A stretch of DNA of 64,000 nt from Arachis hypogaea (Eukaryota; Streptophyta; Magnoliopsida; Fabales; Fabaceae). This document shows positions 23,514 to 34,561 of the stretch, piece after piece (within the stretch, counting starts at the first letter, position 1; the number at the start of each line of letters is the position of its first letter). Made by a program: the position numbers and the translations under genes. The stretch is from contig NC_092044.1 of assembly GCF_003086295.3 (NCBI RefSeq), positions 68,887,213-68,951,212 on the forward strand, read 5' to 3'. The notes beneath the pieces are model-generated. The model ran no database searches, had not been told where the DNA came from, and saw nothing but the letters and a program-made list of their open reading frames with translations.

Positions 23514-24968
23514 TCAAGTAGGGTGTGACAAAGTGTCATCTCTGGAAGGATGGGCTGCTAGTGTCTCGATGGTAGGCTGAGGGTCTGCAGTCGCTGTGAG
23601 GATCGGAGGAGTGGTCTGCTGAAGCGGGGGCTCTGTCTGTAGAGGAACCTCCGGATCTATGGTCTGTAGCTGGTGGTGCTCCTCATGATGTGGTGCAGTG
23701 TGGCTGGGGTCTCCCTGCTCAGCCTGGGTAGGTGCCTCCTCTTCGTGATCGCTCACCTCCTCCTCAGATGTGTCAGAGGGCGTGTCGGGCTCGGAAGGAA
23801 TGTCACCACCAGAGCGGATCATTAGCTTGAAGTGCTCATACCGTCGTTTGTGGCGACGCTCAGATCTCTCAAAAAGTCACCTGGTGCGATGGTCTGATCT
23901 CTCAAACTGCTACTGGTGATGGCGATCCATCTGATCTAGGCGATCAAAGAGTCGGTGCACCAGACGGTAGACAGGCTCAGGAGCAGGTGGGGGTGTAGTG
24001 GGTGGTGGTGGACCAGTGGAAGCAGAAGGGGCAGCTGAAGAGGTGGCTGCCTCAGTAGTGTCAGTGAGAAATGGAGGGTGGTAGCCGAAAGCCAGGAACT
24101 TTTCATCAACAGCCTCCCAAGGTACCTCAGCTCGGTGACCCAACTGAGTAATTAGGTAAGGAAAAGAGAGGGTGCCTCTAACATAGACCCTGGCCATGTA
24201 ATGCCGGATGAAGCGAGGTAGATAAAGGTCCTTACCCGTCATCAAACACCAGATGAGGGTAATCATAGCAGCTGGCACCTCCGGCTCATGAGTGCTCGGC
24301 ATTACATAGTTGCTCAGAATCTGTTGCCATAGTCGAGCCTCATCATTCAGATATATAAGCCTGATTCCCTTTGGTACCCATGTGCTTGTTCCCATGACCC
24401 AAGGAACAGTAGGATCAAGAGTGATGTCCTTCTTTACTGCATCCCAATCAAACCTCATGAATCTCATATCTTCCTCAGCTTTCTGGTAACCATCTGGCTA
24501 ATCTGATTTAGGTGGAAGATGGAGGATTTCTTCAATTTCTTCCTCAGTAACCAGAATCTATTTGCTTCTGAGCTATACTGCATCCAGGGTAAATAGAAAG
24601 TAGTTACTATAGAATTCTCTAACCCAGGATGAATTGACCTCAGTTAGGTTCCTCTCCAGGAAGAACCAGCCTCTCTGTTTGATCTTATCTGAGGTGTACT
24701 GCTGGAGTTCTTCTGGAATTTTGAGGGTCTGTTCTAGGTGTAGGTTCTTGGCAGTGGCAAAGGTTGGGTATTTTCGCTCACAATATTTGTTTGCAAATTT
24801 TACCGGGTCAGCTGAAGGTACCAACTGATCAGCCTTTTCCTGCGGGGTAAAGTTCTTCTCCCGCCAGGAATCATCATGTAAGATGCCAAGGATGGAACCA
24901 GAGGATTCACCTCTTTTCCATTTGCCAGTGGCGACTTTGCCCTTTCCCCTGCCTTGAGAGTCAGACAT
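23514..24968 (-). pseudogene. ORF2 of E, plant transposon-protein domain family
   Basis: One minus-strand frame of 485 codons begins MSDSQGRGKGKVATGKWKRG at 24968. The core shows REFYSNYF, LIWCLMTGKDLYLPRFI and YLITQLGHRAEVPW, resembling the family catalogued as putative plant transposon protein (Transposase_32 type). That name is historical; no transposase catalytic residues are evident. A Pro-rich linker, an Arg-rich segment (ERSERRHKRRYEHF) and an acidic tail (SDTSEEEVSDHEEE) follow. Stops at about 24573, 24498, 23907 and 23865 stand mostly at expected Gln or Arg codons, with no frameshift. Homologous ORF3 copies lie in D and F. Function is unknown; it sits in the env position. Confidence 0.7.
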
Positions 24969-26965
24969 CCTGAAAAACAGAATTTCCAAGATATAATTGA
25001 GGAGTAAAAGCAGAAGAACAAGTAAGCAAATAACAAGATAGACAGTAAGTGGCAAAGGAGCAGTAGAAAATTAAAATGAGTGAAGGAAATGTATATGTTG
25101 GATTGTGTTGGAGTTGAAAAGCAGAGATGAGAATTCACAGTCCAAAATATGTTAGAAGTGGAAAGCTTGTTAAATAGAAAAACAATAATCATGCCGGGAG
25201 TGAAATTAATTGAAAGAAGTAGTGAAACGGCAAAGGGGAAAGTTAGAAAGTGAAAATCAATGAGTTAGTAAAAAGGAAGTCAGAGTAAGTGGCATGAAGA
25301 TTGGTTTCTAAGTAACAAGAATTTCACAATTTTAAGCAACATTCAACTCATATTCAAGCAGGAATAACAGGGTAATGATGATGATTCATATAGATATAGG
25401 AGTAGTAAAAAGTAAAATCACATCATCAAGAATTCAAATTATTGACCAGGAAATCAAAAATAAGAAGAATACGGGCATGTGCATTCAAGAATAGGTTTGG
25501 TATTCGTGGAGCAGTTAAAAAGTGAGAATTGCCAAAACCAATACTTGAATGTAGAAGGAAAAGTAATTTGCAGAAAATTGGGCAGCATTCCAACTAAAAT
25601 TGGACGTTCCCAGAAAATAGATATCAAGAAAAACAGTTCATATGAGATTAACAAATGCTGCAAACAGTCATTAACAGTAGGAATATTAAAGAATAGTCCG
25701 ACAGTATGAATATAGCAGATGAACAGTATAAAAAACACAGCCAGAATAAAATTGCAGAACAGATAAACAGGTAACAGGAACGGTGCAATTATCAGGTCTA
25801 AATCCACTAACCATATTCTAGCTACCTAACCACCTAGAATCCACTACAAACATGCATTTCTATCTAGCCTATGCGGAACAAAAATTGAAAAACAAACTAA
25901 AGAGACGCAAGGATGAATCGCCGTATGGCGGAACCTGGTGCGGAAAGGGCAATGAGATGGAACAGAGATGAGAGCAGATGGGTGATGATGCGGCGGCGCT
26001 GGGTGAAGCACTGCAGCACAGCGGTGGGGCAGTGGCCGTCGGAGGTAGGCTGCAGTGGGAGGTCGGTAGTGGAGGAGAGTGAGAAAGCGGTAGAAGAAGG
26101 AGGAAAGAAGAGAGGGTTGGGTGTCGCGGCGGGTCTGGGTGGTCTTGGTGGTCGGAGGTGGTGGCTGGGGTGGTTGAGAGAGAGAGTTGCAGAGGTTAGA
26201 GAGAGAGGGGGTTGGGGTTTGGGGACGCGACGGGGAAGGGATTCGCGTGACATAGGGTTAGTGATCGCGAATCCACGCAAACGCGTGGAGGATGCGATCG
26301 CATTAGTAGGGTGAAATAGGGTTGACGCAGATGTGTGGTCGACACAATCATGTGGGCTGAGTATAAGATAGGTGATGCGGACACGTGAAACACGCGAACG
26401 CGTCACTGATATTTGTGCTAGACGCATGATTCCAGCGTCGTTTCAGCGCAACTCTCTGTTTGGTTTGGGGGTCATAATCTCCGCGCGACGCGATTGCGTC
26501 GCTCACGCTTTCGCGTGGTGTGGGTGTTATGTAGGTGACGCGTTCACGTCAGGGACACGTACGCGTGGGTTGTTTGGTGCTACACACACAATAGCCGCAC
26601 GATTCTAGCCCAACTTTCTGGGCGTTGGATCTTCACGTTGATATCCAGATCACGCTTTCGCGTGGGTGACGCGGACGTGTGGGAGGCCTTTTTGCAACTG
26701 ACGCGATCGCGTGGGGCACATGATCGCGTGGAACAATTGTGTTAAAGGCACGCCTCCAGCCTTGCTTCAGCGTGACTCTCTGTTCACTTTCCTTTTCTTT
26801 TAATGCACTTGTGACGCGGACGCGTTAGTGACGCTGTCGCGTCGCGTGCCCTCTTTTTTTTATATGCATTATGCAGAATGCAAAATGCAATGAATGTCAT
26901 ACAAAAATTCAGGTTCAAACAAAATTCAAAAATAGAGCGAAATAGAGGGGGAACGATCATACCAT
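24969..26965 (-). other. Noncoding middle of E with CpG palindrome cluster
   Basis: No gene is supported. From about 26220 to 26860 there is a dense run of ACGCGNNCGCGT-type motifs (for example CACGCGAACGCGTCA and GACGCGGACGCGT), equivalent to 7040-7310 in A. A G-rich stretch (26000-26215) makes long but low-complexity open frames on both strands. The rest (24990-25890) is AT-rich. Confidence 0.6.
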
Positions 26966-26983
26966 GGTGGGTTGTCTCCCACC
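26966..26983 (-). other. Post-ORF1 hairpin (E)
   Basis: On the minus strand GGTGGG-AGACAA-CCCACC forms a 6-bp stem with a 6-nt loop, about 10 bases after the ORF1 stop. The stem is identical to that of A; the loop differs. Confidence 0.65.
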
Positions 26984-26991
26984 CAGCACTT

Positions 26992-28569
26992 TTAGTTAGA
27001 GTCCTTAAGTTGGACATTTGACGAGCTTCCTGCTATGGTGGCTTGTGTTTGAATTCGTTCGGAAATCTCCACCAGTGTTTGGAATGCCAACATCCTTCGA
27101 GGTCCCAAACAAGGTACGTAAAGCCCTTAGGTGAGTTCAAACAGGCTTGCAGGCTCCTGGAGTGTTGAATGGTATAATAGATTCAAGGGATCCCAAACTC
27201 TACTTGTACACCCGTCTTTGTCTTGATCTGCATTTTTCCAGCCGAGTGATAAGTAATCTGAATTCTCACTGCAGTAACCAAACAGCTTCCGAGATCCTTC
27301 CAATTGAGCTTGACACCAATTCCTGCACCTCAATTTGAAGTGCGAAACCTCATTGAATCTTGCATATCAGCACTGAGTGTGAGTCATTTTCCTTTTTCTC
27401 TTAAAGCCGCAGTGAGCTCTAAGCTGGTCATCTGTCTCAAGCAAACCATATTCAAGTGGAAAATTGAAGATAACGGTCAAGGATTTTACCCACTTGAAGT
27501 TTGTGTTGGGTGGTAATGGCCTTGGGATAGGTGTTTTTATTGGTTCTGCAAGCTCTACTCCCTTGTGGTCTTCTGTGAATTCTTCCATTTCTTTGCAAAC
27601 TTTTTCCATTCCAACCATGTCTTGATCAAAGTCACTGATATCTTCCTCATCACTTGAGTCATAATTGGGAGGTTGAGAAAAGTCAACCTCTGCATCATAT
27701 TCGTATTCACATGGGGAAGATTCTTCTGTCTCAAGGAATTCACTTGCGGATGCAAGTTCAATACTAAGAGAACTTGACTTGTGATCATCATCAAGAAAGC
27801 ATGCGTCTTGAGTTATACCATCCAGTTCTTCATAAGATATCTGCTTCGGGGGTTGTGCACTATCCTCCTTAGCATCAGCTGTAATTTCTTTGAGCGGAGG
27901 TTCAGCATCTCCTAAATCTTCAACCAACTCTTCTTCTTCTACAATGACAGCATCCTCTACTTGTTCCAGTACGAAGTTATGCTCTATGCTGTCCACTGGA
28001 GCTTCTTGTGTCTTCTTCACACTACGTTCTTCATTAGATTCTCCACATGAAGTCATAGGAGTTCCTTGAGTGTCCGAATGTCTGGAAGATAATTGATTTA
28101 TTGCTTGCTCCAGTTGATGATGGGTTGCATTAAATTGGTCTACTGATTCTTCGAAGCAAAACTGTGATTCTTGGCTTGATGGATATGGACATGGTGCATA
28201 GGGGAGTGGTGGTTTTTGGGAGTAATTGGATTGGCATTGGGGCGGATAAGGATCATATGGTGGTGAATGGTGAAAGGAAGCTTGTGAGTATGGTGGGTTG
28301 AGGTTCTGTTGAAAGGATGGTCTCTAAGCATAGGGTGGGGCTTGTTGATAGCTACAAGGGGGTCCACCAAATCTATTAGTTGGGTATGCATTGTAGAATG
28401 GTCTCCGTCCATGGTATCTAGGAGGGTGTTGTTGCCTAAAGGGGTGATCAGATCCTCTTGGCTCCATCCATCTTTGATTTCTTAGACCTTGATGCATAGT
28501 CCTGTTATAGCTTCCATTCCTTGCAACAAAAGTAGAACCAAACTCAAAGCGAGAAGGGTGAGAATTCAT
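26992..28569 (-). pseudogene. ORF1 of E, homologous to ORF1 of A (unknown function)
   Basis: A single minus-strand frame of 526 codons begins MNSHPSRFEFGSTF at 28569, about 100 bases after the primer site. It has an Arg/Pro/Tyr-rich N-terminal part (PFRQQHPPRYHGRRPF), a Gln-rich segment (HHQLEQAINQLSS), a long acidic middle (27500-28056) and the block FKWVKSLTVIF plus GLLETDDQLRAHCG near 27400, shared with A. After it come WCQAQLEGSRKLFG and GCTSRVWDP, again matched in A. Stops near 28324, 27367 and 27127 each stand where Gln or Arg is plausible. The frame is intact. The basic N-terminus and acidic middle suggest nucleic-acid or particle binding, but this is a guess. Confidence 0.7.
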
Positions 28570-28669
28570 AGTAGTTATCAGAAATAAGGGGGGAAAGCAA
28601 AAACAAATAAACAAGTAAAAGAAAAACAAAATATTTACAATAACCAATAATAAGGCACACGTTTGCAAT

Positions 28670-28687
28670 TCCCCGGCAACGGCGCCA
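28670..28687 (-). other. Primer-binding site, tRNA-Asp type (E)
   Basis: On the minus strand TGGCGCCGTTGCCGGGGA, a perfect complement to the 3' end of plant tRNA-Asp, lies 3 bases after the LTR end. Confidence 0.9.
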
Positions 28688-28690
28688 TTT

Positions 28691-30038
28691 TGACGTTAGG
28701 ATTTTTTCTAGTAAAGAATTTTATAAAAATATAGTCGCGTTGTGAGTATAGATTCTAAACTAATAGAAAATCCCTTCGTACAAACGTTTTGGTTGTCACA
28801 AGTAACAAAACCCAATAAATTTATAAACCGAAGTATTCAAACCTCGGGTCGTCTTCTCAAGGAATTGCAGGGAAGTATGATTTATTATTGGTTATGGAAA
28901 AAAAGTGTTTGGGTTTGAAAAAAGGTTTTAAGCAAGAGAAATAGATTGCAAGAATTAATAAATTAATAACTAATAAAACTCTTCGCAAGGTATGAAAACT
29001 GGAAGTCCTATCCCAGTTATCCTTATCAATTGTGATGAGAATTGGATTTTTCTCCCACTAAGTTAACCTCTAACTATGAAGGTAAGTCAAGTGGATGGAA
29101 TAAGTTTGGTTCCTCAGGTCCTAGTCTTTGCTTGGAAAAGGCTAGAGTTATTAGAACTCGAGTTAATTCTTGAAGAATTCCAATTTTCAGTCGACAATGA
29201 GTTTGACAACAAAAGAGTTGCCAATTAATCAATTAAAGCCAAGAATATAAAAAGCTAGATAAAAATCATAGATCTGAAAATACCTCAAATTATATTATTT
29301 AAGAAAATCCTAACATGAATGGTGCATAAGCCAAATAGGCAACAAAAGTAATACAAGCATCAAAGTATCTGAAAGTAAAAGAGAAATACAAAGTAAAAGG
29401 AATATTGAACCTGATATGAAGATGAGATAATTCCAAATCCTAAGAGAAATCCTAATCCTAAATCCTAAGAGAGAGGAGAGAGCCTCTCTCTAAAAACTAC
29501 ATATAAACTATGAAAAGTGTGAATTACTCTGTATCCCCTTGTCATCCTCTGTATGAATGCATTCTCTCACTTCATAACTTCTAATCTGTGCCTCTTGGAT
29601 TTGGATCTGGGCCGAAAGGGCCCAAAAATTACTGGAAACGAGATCTGCAAATTTTGCAGATCGCCCACGTCACGCGTCCGCATGGGTCATGTGGTCGCGT
29701 CATTTGGAGTGTTACTCTTCCACGCGGTCGCGTCACTGCCAGTTGCTCCAAAACTCCAATTTGTGCTTTCCTTCCATTTTTGTATGTTTTCTTTCCATCC
29801 TTTAAATCATTCATGCCTTATAAAACCTGAAATTACTCAACACACAAATCACGGCATCGAATGGTAATAAAGGATAATTAAATTTGATTATTTTAAAGCA
29901 TAAGGAACATATTTTCTTATATATCACATAATAAGGAAGGGAAAGTTAAACCATGCAATTTACATGAATAAGTAGGTGAAGGGTTGAATAAATCACTTAA
30001 ATTGAGCTCAATATACATCATAAAATATGGGTTTATCA
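28691..30038 (-). repeat. 5' LTR of E
   Basis: A complete 1348-bp LTR. On the minus strand it begins TGATAAACCCATATTTTATG and ends CCTAACGTCA. It carries the U5 hairpin at 28828-28847 and a short CpG palindrome run near 29665-29735. Confidence 0.9.
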
Positions 30039-30180
30039 TGTACTGACACTTTGGAACTCAACATATTCAGAGAGCACATTGGGATAAGGGTGGCGCCTCT
30101 TCCCACGCTAGGCGCCATTCCCCAAGTGGAAAACATTGAATTCCCTTCTTTTCCCACCATCAAACCACACCCTTCACTAC

Positions 30181-30188
30181 TATAAATC
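30181..30188 (+). promoter_or_regulatory. Candidate internal TATA box upstream of ORF3 (D)
   Basis: TATAAATC follows CTTCACTAC and precedes a C/T-rich leader; the ORF3 start codon is 235 bases downstream. F has an equivalent TATATAAAC 191 bases before its ORF3. This suggests a separate ORF3 transcript and is inferred from position only. Confidence 0.45.
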
Positions 30189-30415
30189 CCCTACCCTCCA
30201 TATTCCCTCTCATTCCCTCCACATAACAAACTTACAGAGACCTTTCCTTCTTCTCTCGTTCTTCTTTTTCTTTATCTTTCTACTTGATTGGGACAATCAA
30301 GTGCTAAGTTTGGTGTTGGGGCAAAACTTTGTTTTGCTTGTGTTTCTTTGTAACACTCTATTAATATCTCAGAACCCTTAAACACACACTCTCTCTCTCT
30401 CTTTCTCTCCACCTA

Positions 30416-31837
30416 ATGGCACCACCAAGATCCTCAACCTCAAAGAAAGAAAGACCAAAGAACCAACCTCAGGTTCCTCAAGCTCAAATTTCAATGAGTA
30501 CAAATTCCTCTCAGCATTCAACCAAAACCAATTCTATGGTTGGGTGAGTGAGAGGGAGATCATCCCAGAGGTCGGCTTTCAACTAGGAAGGAATGAGCAC
30601 CTTGAGATCAACATTGAGATCAACAACAGGGGTTGGGCACTCTTCTGCAACCCACCAAAGAAAGTGGTGGAAGGAGTGGTAAGGGAGTTTTATGCCAATG
30701 CCGTGCCACAGGCAGTGCAAACTTATGGGTATATTAACTATGTGAGGAGGAAGACCATTGACTATAGTCCCTCTAACATAGAAAGGGTGCTGATGGTGAA
30801 AAGGGTCAACTCCATTCGAAGTTATGAGGAGAGGATGAAGCAACCAGACCCAGGATTTGATAAAATCCTTAATGAAATTTGTGTACTAAATGTGCAGTGG
30901 ATTAATGACAAAGATGGAAAACCTAACCAGCTGAGGAGAAGGGACTTGAGCCCCCAAGCTAGGGGGTGGTTAAACTTTGTGAGAAGATCTTTGATCCCTA
31001 CATCAAACACATCTGAGATGACCAAGGAGAGGGCTATACTTATATATTGTATAATGAAGGGAAAGGACGGGAATGTTGGGGAGATGATTGCCAACAACAT
31101 CAACAAGATACTGAAAAAGCACTAACGAGAGCACAAGATTGGCATTCCCCAGCATCATACAATAGATATGTGATGACGCTGAAGTTGAGAAGGTGATTAT
31201 TGATGAGGTGTTGGTGAAGCAAGAAAAGCCTATAACTGCCAAGAATATGGCCAAGGTGTTGGCCGTCAATCCACTTCAATGGGCTAGAGAGCATAGAGCT
31301 CACGCTCATGTGCCACCACCACAACAACAAGAGGAAGAGGAGGCAGAGGAGCAACCACAATTTATGGCACTTCAACCATTACCATACCAACAATACCAAC
31401 AATTTCCTGAAGGAATGAACTAGGAGCAGCTGCAAGGAGACGTGCACCAAATGAGGGGAGAAATGCAAGGCAGCTTAGGGATGATACTGGAACATGAATT
31501 ACATCAAATGAATAGCCTTGCTGAATTCATACACCTCTATGAAGTTAGAACTACAGCAAGAAGGGAATATGATTGCTATGAACAAACTAAGTTCTTGTGC
31601 AATGCAGTAGCCAACTTGAATCCCAGTTACCCCACCTATATGTAGTAACTGGAGGAACTCAATGGACGGCAGGACGAAATTACGTATCAGCACAAGGAAA
31701 ATGTGAAGTCCTACATAAGAAGGCTGGGTTTCTGGAAGCCCAAGGATAAGAAAGCACAAGAATGATCCTCCAAAAAGGGTGGAGATGACTCCTCCCCCTC
31801 CAAGAAGAAGGACAAAGGCAAGGGGCCAATGAACTGA
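30416..31837 (+). pseudogene. ORF3 of D, plant transposon-protein domain family
   Basis: The start MAPPRSSTSKKERPKNQPQ (30416) resembles the basic N-terminus in F. A stop and frameshift near 30545 lead to the open part 30544-31125, with IIPEVGFQL, VREFYANAV, LRRRDLSPQARGWLNFVRRS and IPTSNTSEMTKERAILIY, each matched in F (for example MARGWLEFIQRS and IPTSNRSEVTIDRAIMIH). Another frameshift near 31125 leads to a Gln/Glu-rich region (31193-31423) and a Lys-rich end (KKKDKGKGPMN). It lies between pol and the 3' LTR, the env position. Insertion of E 5' of it may have separated it from its pol. Confidence 0.7.
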
Positions 31838-32786
31838 AGAAGCTGCATAAGGTTATTGAGTTCCATGGTTGACATTTTCCAAATTTCTAAATTCTGCTTA
31901 AGTTTTTATCTGTTTACTTTATGTTTGAGAATAATTGATAATGTTAGGATAGTTTATGTTTTATTCTGCTTGAAGTCTTTTGTGAGTCCTTTGATATGCA
32001 AGAAAGAAAATACAATGATAACTGTAGCCTTTATTTTCATCAATAAAGTAGAGTTTGTTTCCATAAGAGTTGTTGTGAGTGTGAACAAGAGTAAATGAGA
32101 CTAAGACCAAGAAAGCTTATTCAAAAGAACTAAGGAACAAAAGACTAAGTGAAGAACCTTGAATGAAGTGAAAAGAAAAAAATGAGTCGTGAAAAGTAAC
32201 TAGTCCTAGAAGGCATGACAAGTAGAAGTTGAGGGGTGTTCCTTTAATATGTATAGAACCAAGAAGTAGTAAGCAACAAAGACCCAAGGCTCTGAGCATC
32301 AACTACTAAGGAGGGAAGAGAAACATTGAAAAACTCAAAAAGAGTTAGAACCCCTAGTAGATGCTTGTGGTGAAGATGTGTTAAGAAGAGGCCTGAGCAA
32401 GTAAATTCTCAGGGGTGTTTCAACACCTAGCACCATAAAGTCAACTGACTTGGGAGTGTTGATTGAAAGCCTAACTAAAGGGTTATCTTGAGACAAAACA
32501 CTTAGAGTCATGGTCAATAAATAGAAAAGAAGCACAAAAGAGAAAGAAAGAGTTAACCCTTACTACTTCAAGGTGACAATCAATGAAAAGGACGCCTAAG
32601 ACACATACTTAGAAAAACCCTTAAGGATCTAGGAGCTCTTTGTGATATTCAAAGCACTCAAGCATGTGTTGAGCACTTAGTCCAATTCCTAGTTATAGTG
32701 CATACATTCAAGGTCAAGTCTCAATTCACCAAAAAGACCACTCACATTGATTTGCTTGGGATAAGCAAAGCTTAAGTTTGGTGTTG
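31838..32786 (+). other. 3' untranslated part and 3'-LTR primer region of D
   Basis: No gene. It shares CAAGGCTCTGAGCATCAA (about 32284) and ATGCTTGTGGTG (about 32359) with the 3' untranslated part of H, showing D and H are relatives. It ends AAGCTTAAGTTTGGTGTTG directly before the LTR. Confidence 0.65.
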
Positions 32787-34561
32787 TGATGACTTACATC
32801 ATCTACCCTTTTTCTTCCATAAAAAGGATCATAAAAGAAGCATAATCTCATTTGATCATTGCAATTCATGCCTTAATTGATGAATATCATAGTACATTGC
32901 TTTGAAATGAGTTCGTATTGGATTTCAGGTGGAGAAGACATCAAAAATAGGAAAGAAAACAACAAAACAAGTGGGGCGTGTGAAGCAGGCGTGCCACTTG
33001 GAACAAACGCCACAAAAATGTATTGGCGCGGCACACCAGAAGCTGGGCGTGACACGCTGGTACAACATTCCAGAGAGCAAAATCGAAGACCATCAAAGGG
33101 GCGTGGCACGCCTGGAGCGGGGCGTGGCACGCGAACTCGTTACTAGAAAAGCCATCACTATGGCATGCCACTTTGTCTCGAACGCGTGGCACGCCAGCCC
33201 CAGAGTTCACTTGGCCATGCCACTTGAGGACCAAGGCATGGCACGCCAAGCTTATAGGACCCACAATTGAATGGGCGTGCCACTTGAGCAACAAGGCGTG
33301 GCACGCCAGTGAACAAGGAGACAATGCAAAAGCTGGGCGTGCCACTTGATATCAAAGGTGTGGCACGCCAGCTCTAGAACTCCCACTAAGGCTGCCACTT
33401 GAGTAATAAGGCATGGCACGCCAGCACCTAGTGAGGCCAAATAAAGCTGGGCGTGTCAATTGGAATCGAAGGCGTGGCACGACAGCTTAATTATCTCACT
33501 TTGGCGTGCCACTTGAACATCCAGGCGTGGCACACCAACATCTGGGACCATGGCAAATGACGAGCGTGACATGCCAGTCTCATGGCGTGACACGCTGGTA
33601 GTGTTTTCCAGAGGAGGAATTAAAGGGCCAGTGAACTCAGGTGTGCCACTTGGGAGATGAGGCGTGGCACGCCAGCAAGAATATGAAGCAAATGAAGGGC
33701 GTGACACGCCAGTCTCATGGCGTGGCACTCTAGTAGTATTTTCCAGAGAGGAAGAAGAGGAGCCAATGAACTCAGGCGTGCCACTTGGGTGACGAGGCGT
33801 GGCACGCCGGAAATGGGGTGAAGCTATAAGAAGGGCGTGGCACGCCAGCAAATCTCTAGAAGCATAGAGATAAGGGAAGTGACCTTGGGCGTGCCACTTT
33901 GGTTCGAAGGCGTGGCACGCCACGTTGCTTTTCCCTTTAAAATGTCCTGGGCGTGCCACTTTGGTTCGAAGGCATGGCACACCAGGCTACTTTGCCCTAT
34001 AAAATGTCCTGGGCGTGCCACTTAGGCTCGAAGGCATGGCATGCCAGGGGTGAAACAGAGGACGGCGTGCCACTTGAATGAAGAGGTGTGGCACGCCAAA
34101 TCAGAAACAGAAGGAGTGTGACACGCCAGAGACACGCCAGCTGAAAGATCACGTTTGTTGAGTTTCTTTTCCCTCCAAAATGTAGTTTTCTTTTCGCTTT
34201 TGTAATTTTCTTTTATTTTCTAGATCTAGAAGTAGTATAAATACCCTTGGAAGTATTGGAAAAAGGGGGTTAGCAAGTCACAGAGTTTAGTTTTGGGGGA
34301 TTTCACTTTTAGTTTTCACACTTCATCTCTTTCATCTTTTGTACTTTCTCTCTGAGCTTTGAGTAGCTAAATTCCCTCTCATTGAGAGAGGGAGCTCTAT
34401 TTTACTTGATGGATTAATGATAGTGAATTTCTTCTTCTCTTCATCTTCTCTTTGATTTTCTAGAAGGAATTTCGATTTTTATGCTTAGTGTTCAATTAAC
34501 TTGCAAAAGAGATTGAATGCAAAATGACTTCATGGGAACCTTGGAAAAGGAAACATGAAAC
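32787..34561 (+). repeat. 3' LTR of D, first part (interrupted by F)
   Basis: It starts TGATGACTTACATCATCTA and matches 16516-17684, then continues beyond it. The region 32985-34140 is the GGCGTGCCAC/GTGGCACGCC inverted-repeat array, with roughly a dozen arm pairs. A GTATAAATACCC TATA-like site lies near 34236, after the array. Element F interrupts at GAAAC (34557-34561); the LTR resumes at 43816. Confidence 0.88.

Larger units (their letters stand above)
20998..30038 (-). mobile_element. Non-autonomous LTR retrotransposon E (minus strand)
   Basis: E is flanked by perfect TGTAC duplications (20993-20997, 30039-30043). Read on the minus strand it has a 1348-bp 5' LTR (30038-28691), a perfect tRNA-Asp-type primer site, ORF1 (homologous to A), a long noncoding middle with CpG palindromes, ORF2 with the plant transposon protein domain, a 3' untranslated part and a 3' LTR that has lost its U3 start. 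There is no gag-pol. It was inserted into the post-pol spacer of D. Confidence 0.9.

Noticed and set aside
23514..24968. Calling ORF2/ORF3 a DNA transposase
   Set aside because: The family label contains the word transposon, but no DDE-type catalytic pattern or terminal inverted repeats are seen, and the genes lie inside LTR elements.
25897..26427. 176-codon minus-strand frame and 133-codon plus-strand frame
   Set aside because: Both overlap in G-rich, low-stop noncoding sequence of E; composition explains the open frames and no domain is visible.
33456..33980. 174-codon minus-strand frame, and similar frames at 16778-17111 and 32941-33345
   Set aside because: They arise from the LTR inverted-repeat array; the same peptide pattern appears on both strands and frames and no frame is preserved between the two LTRs.
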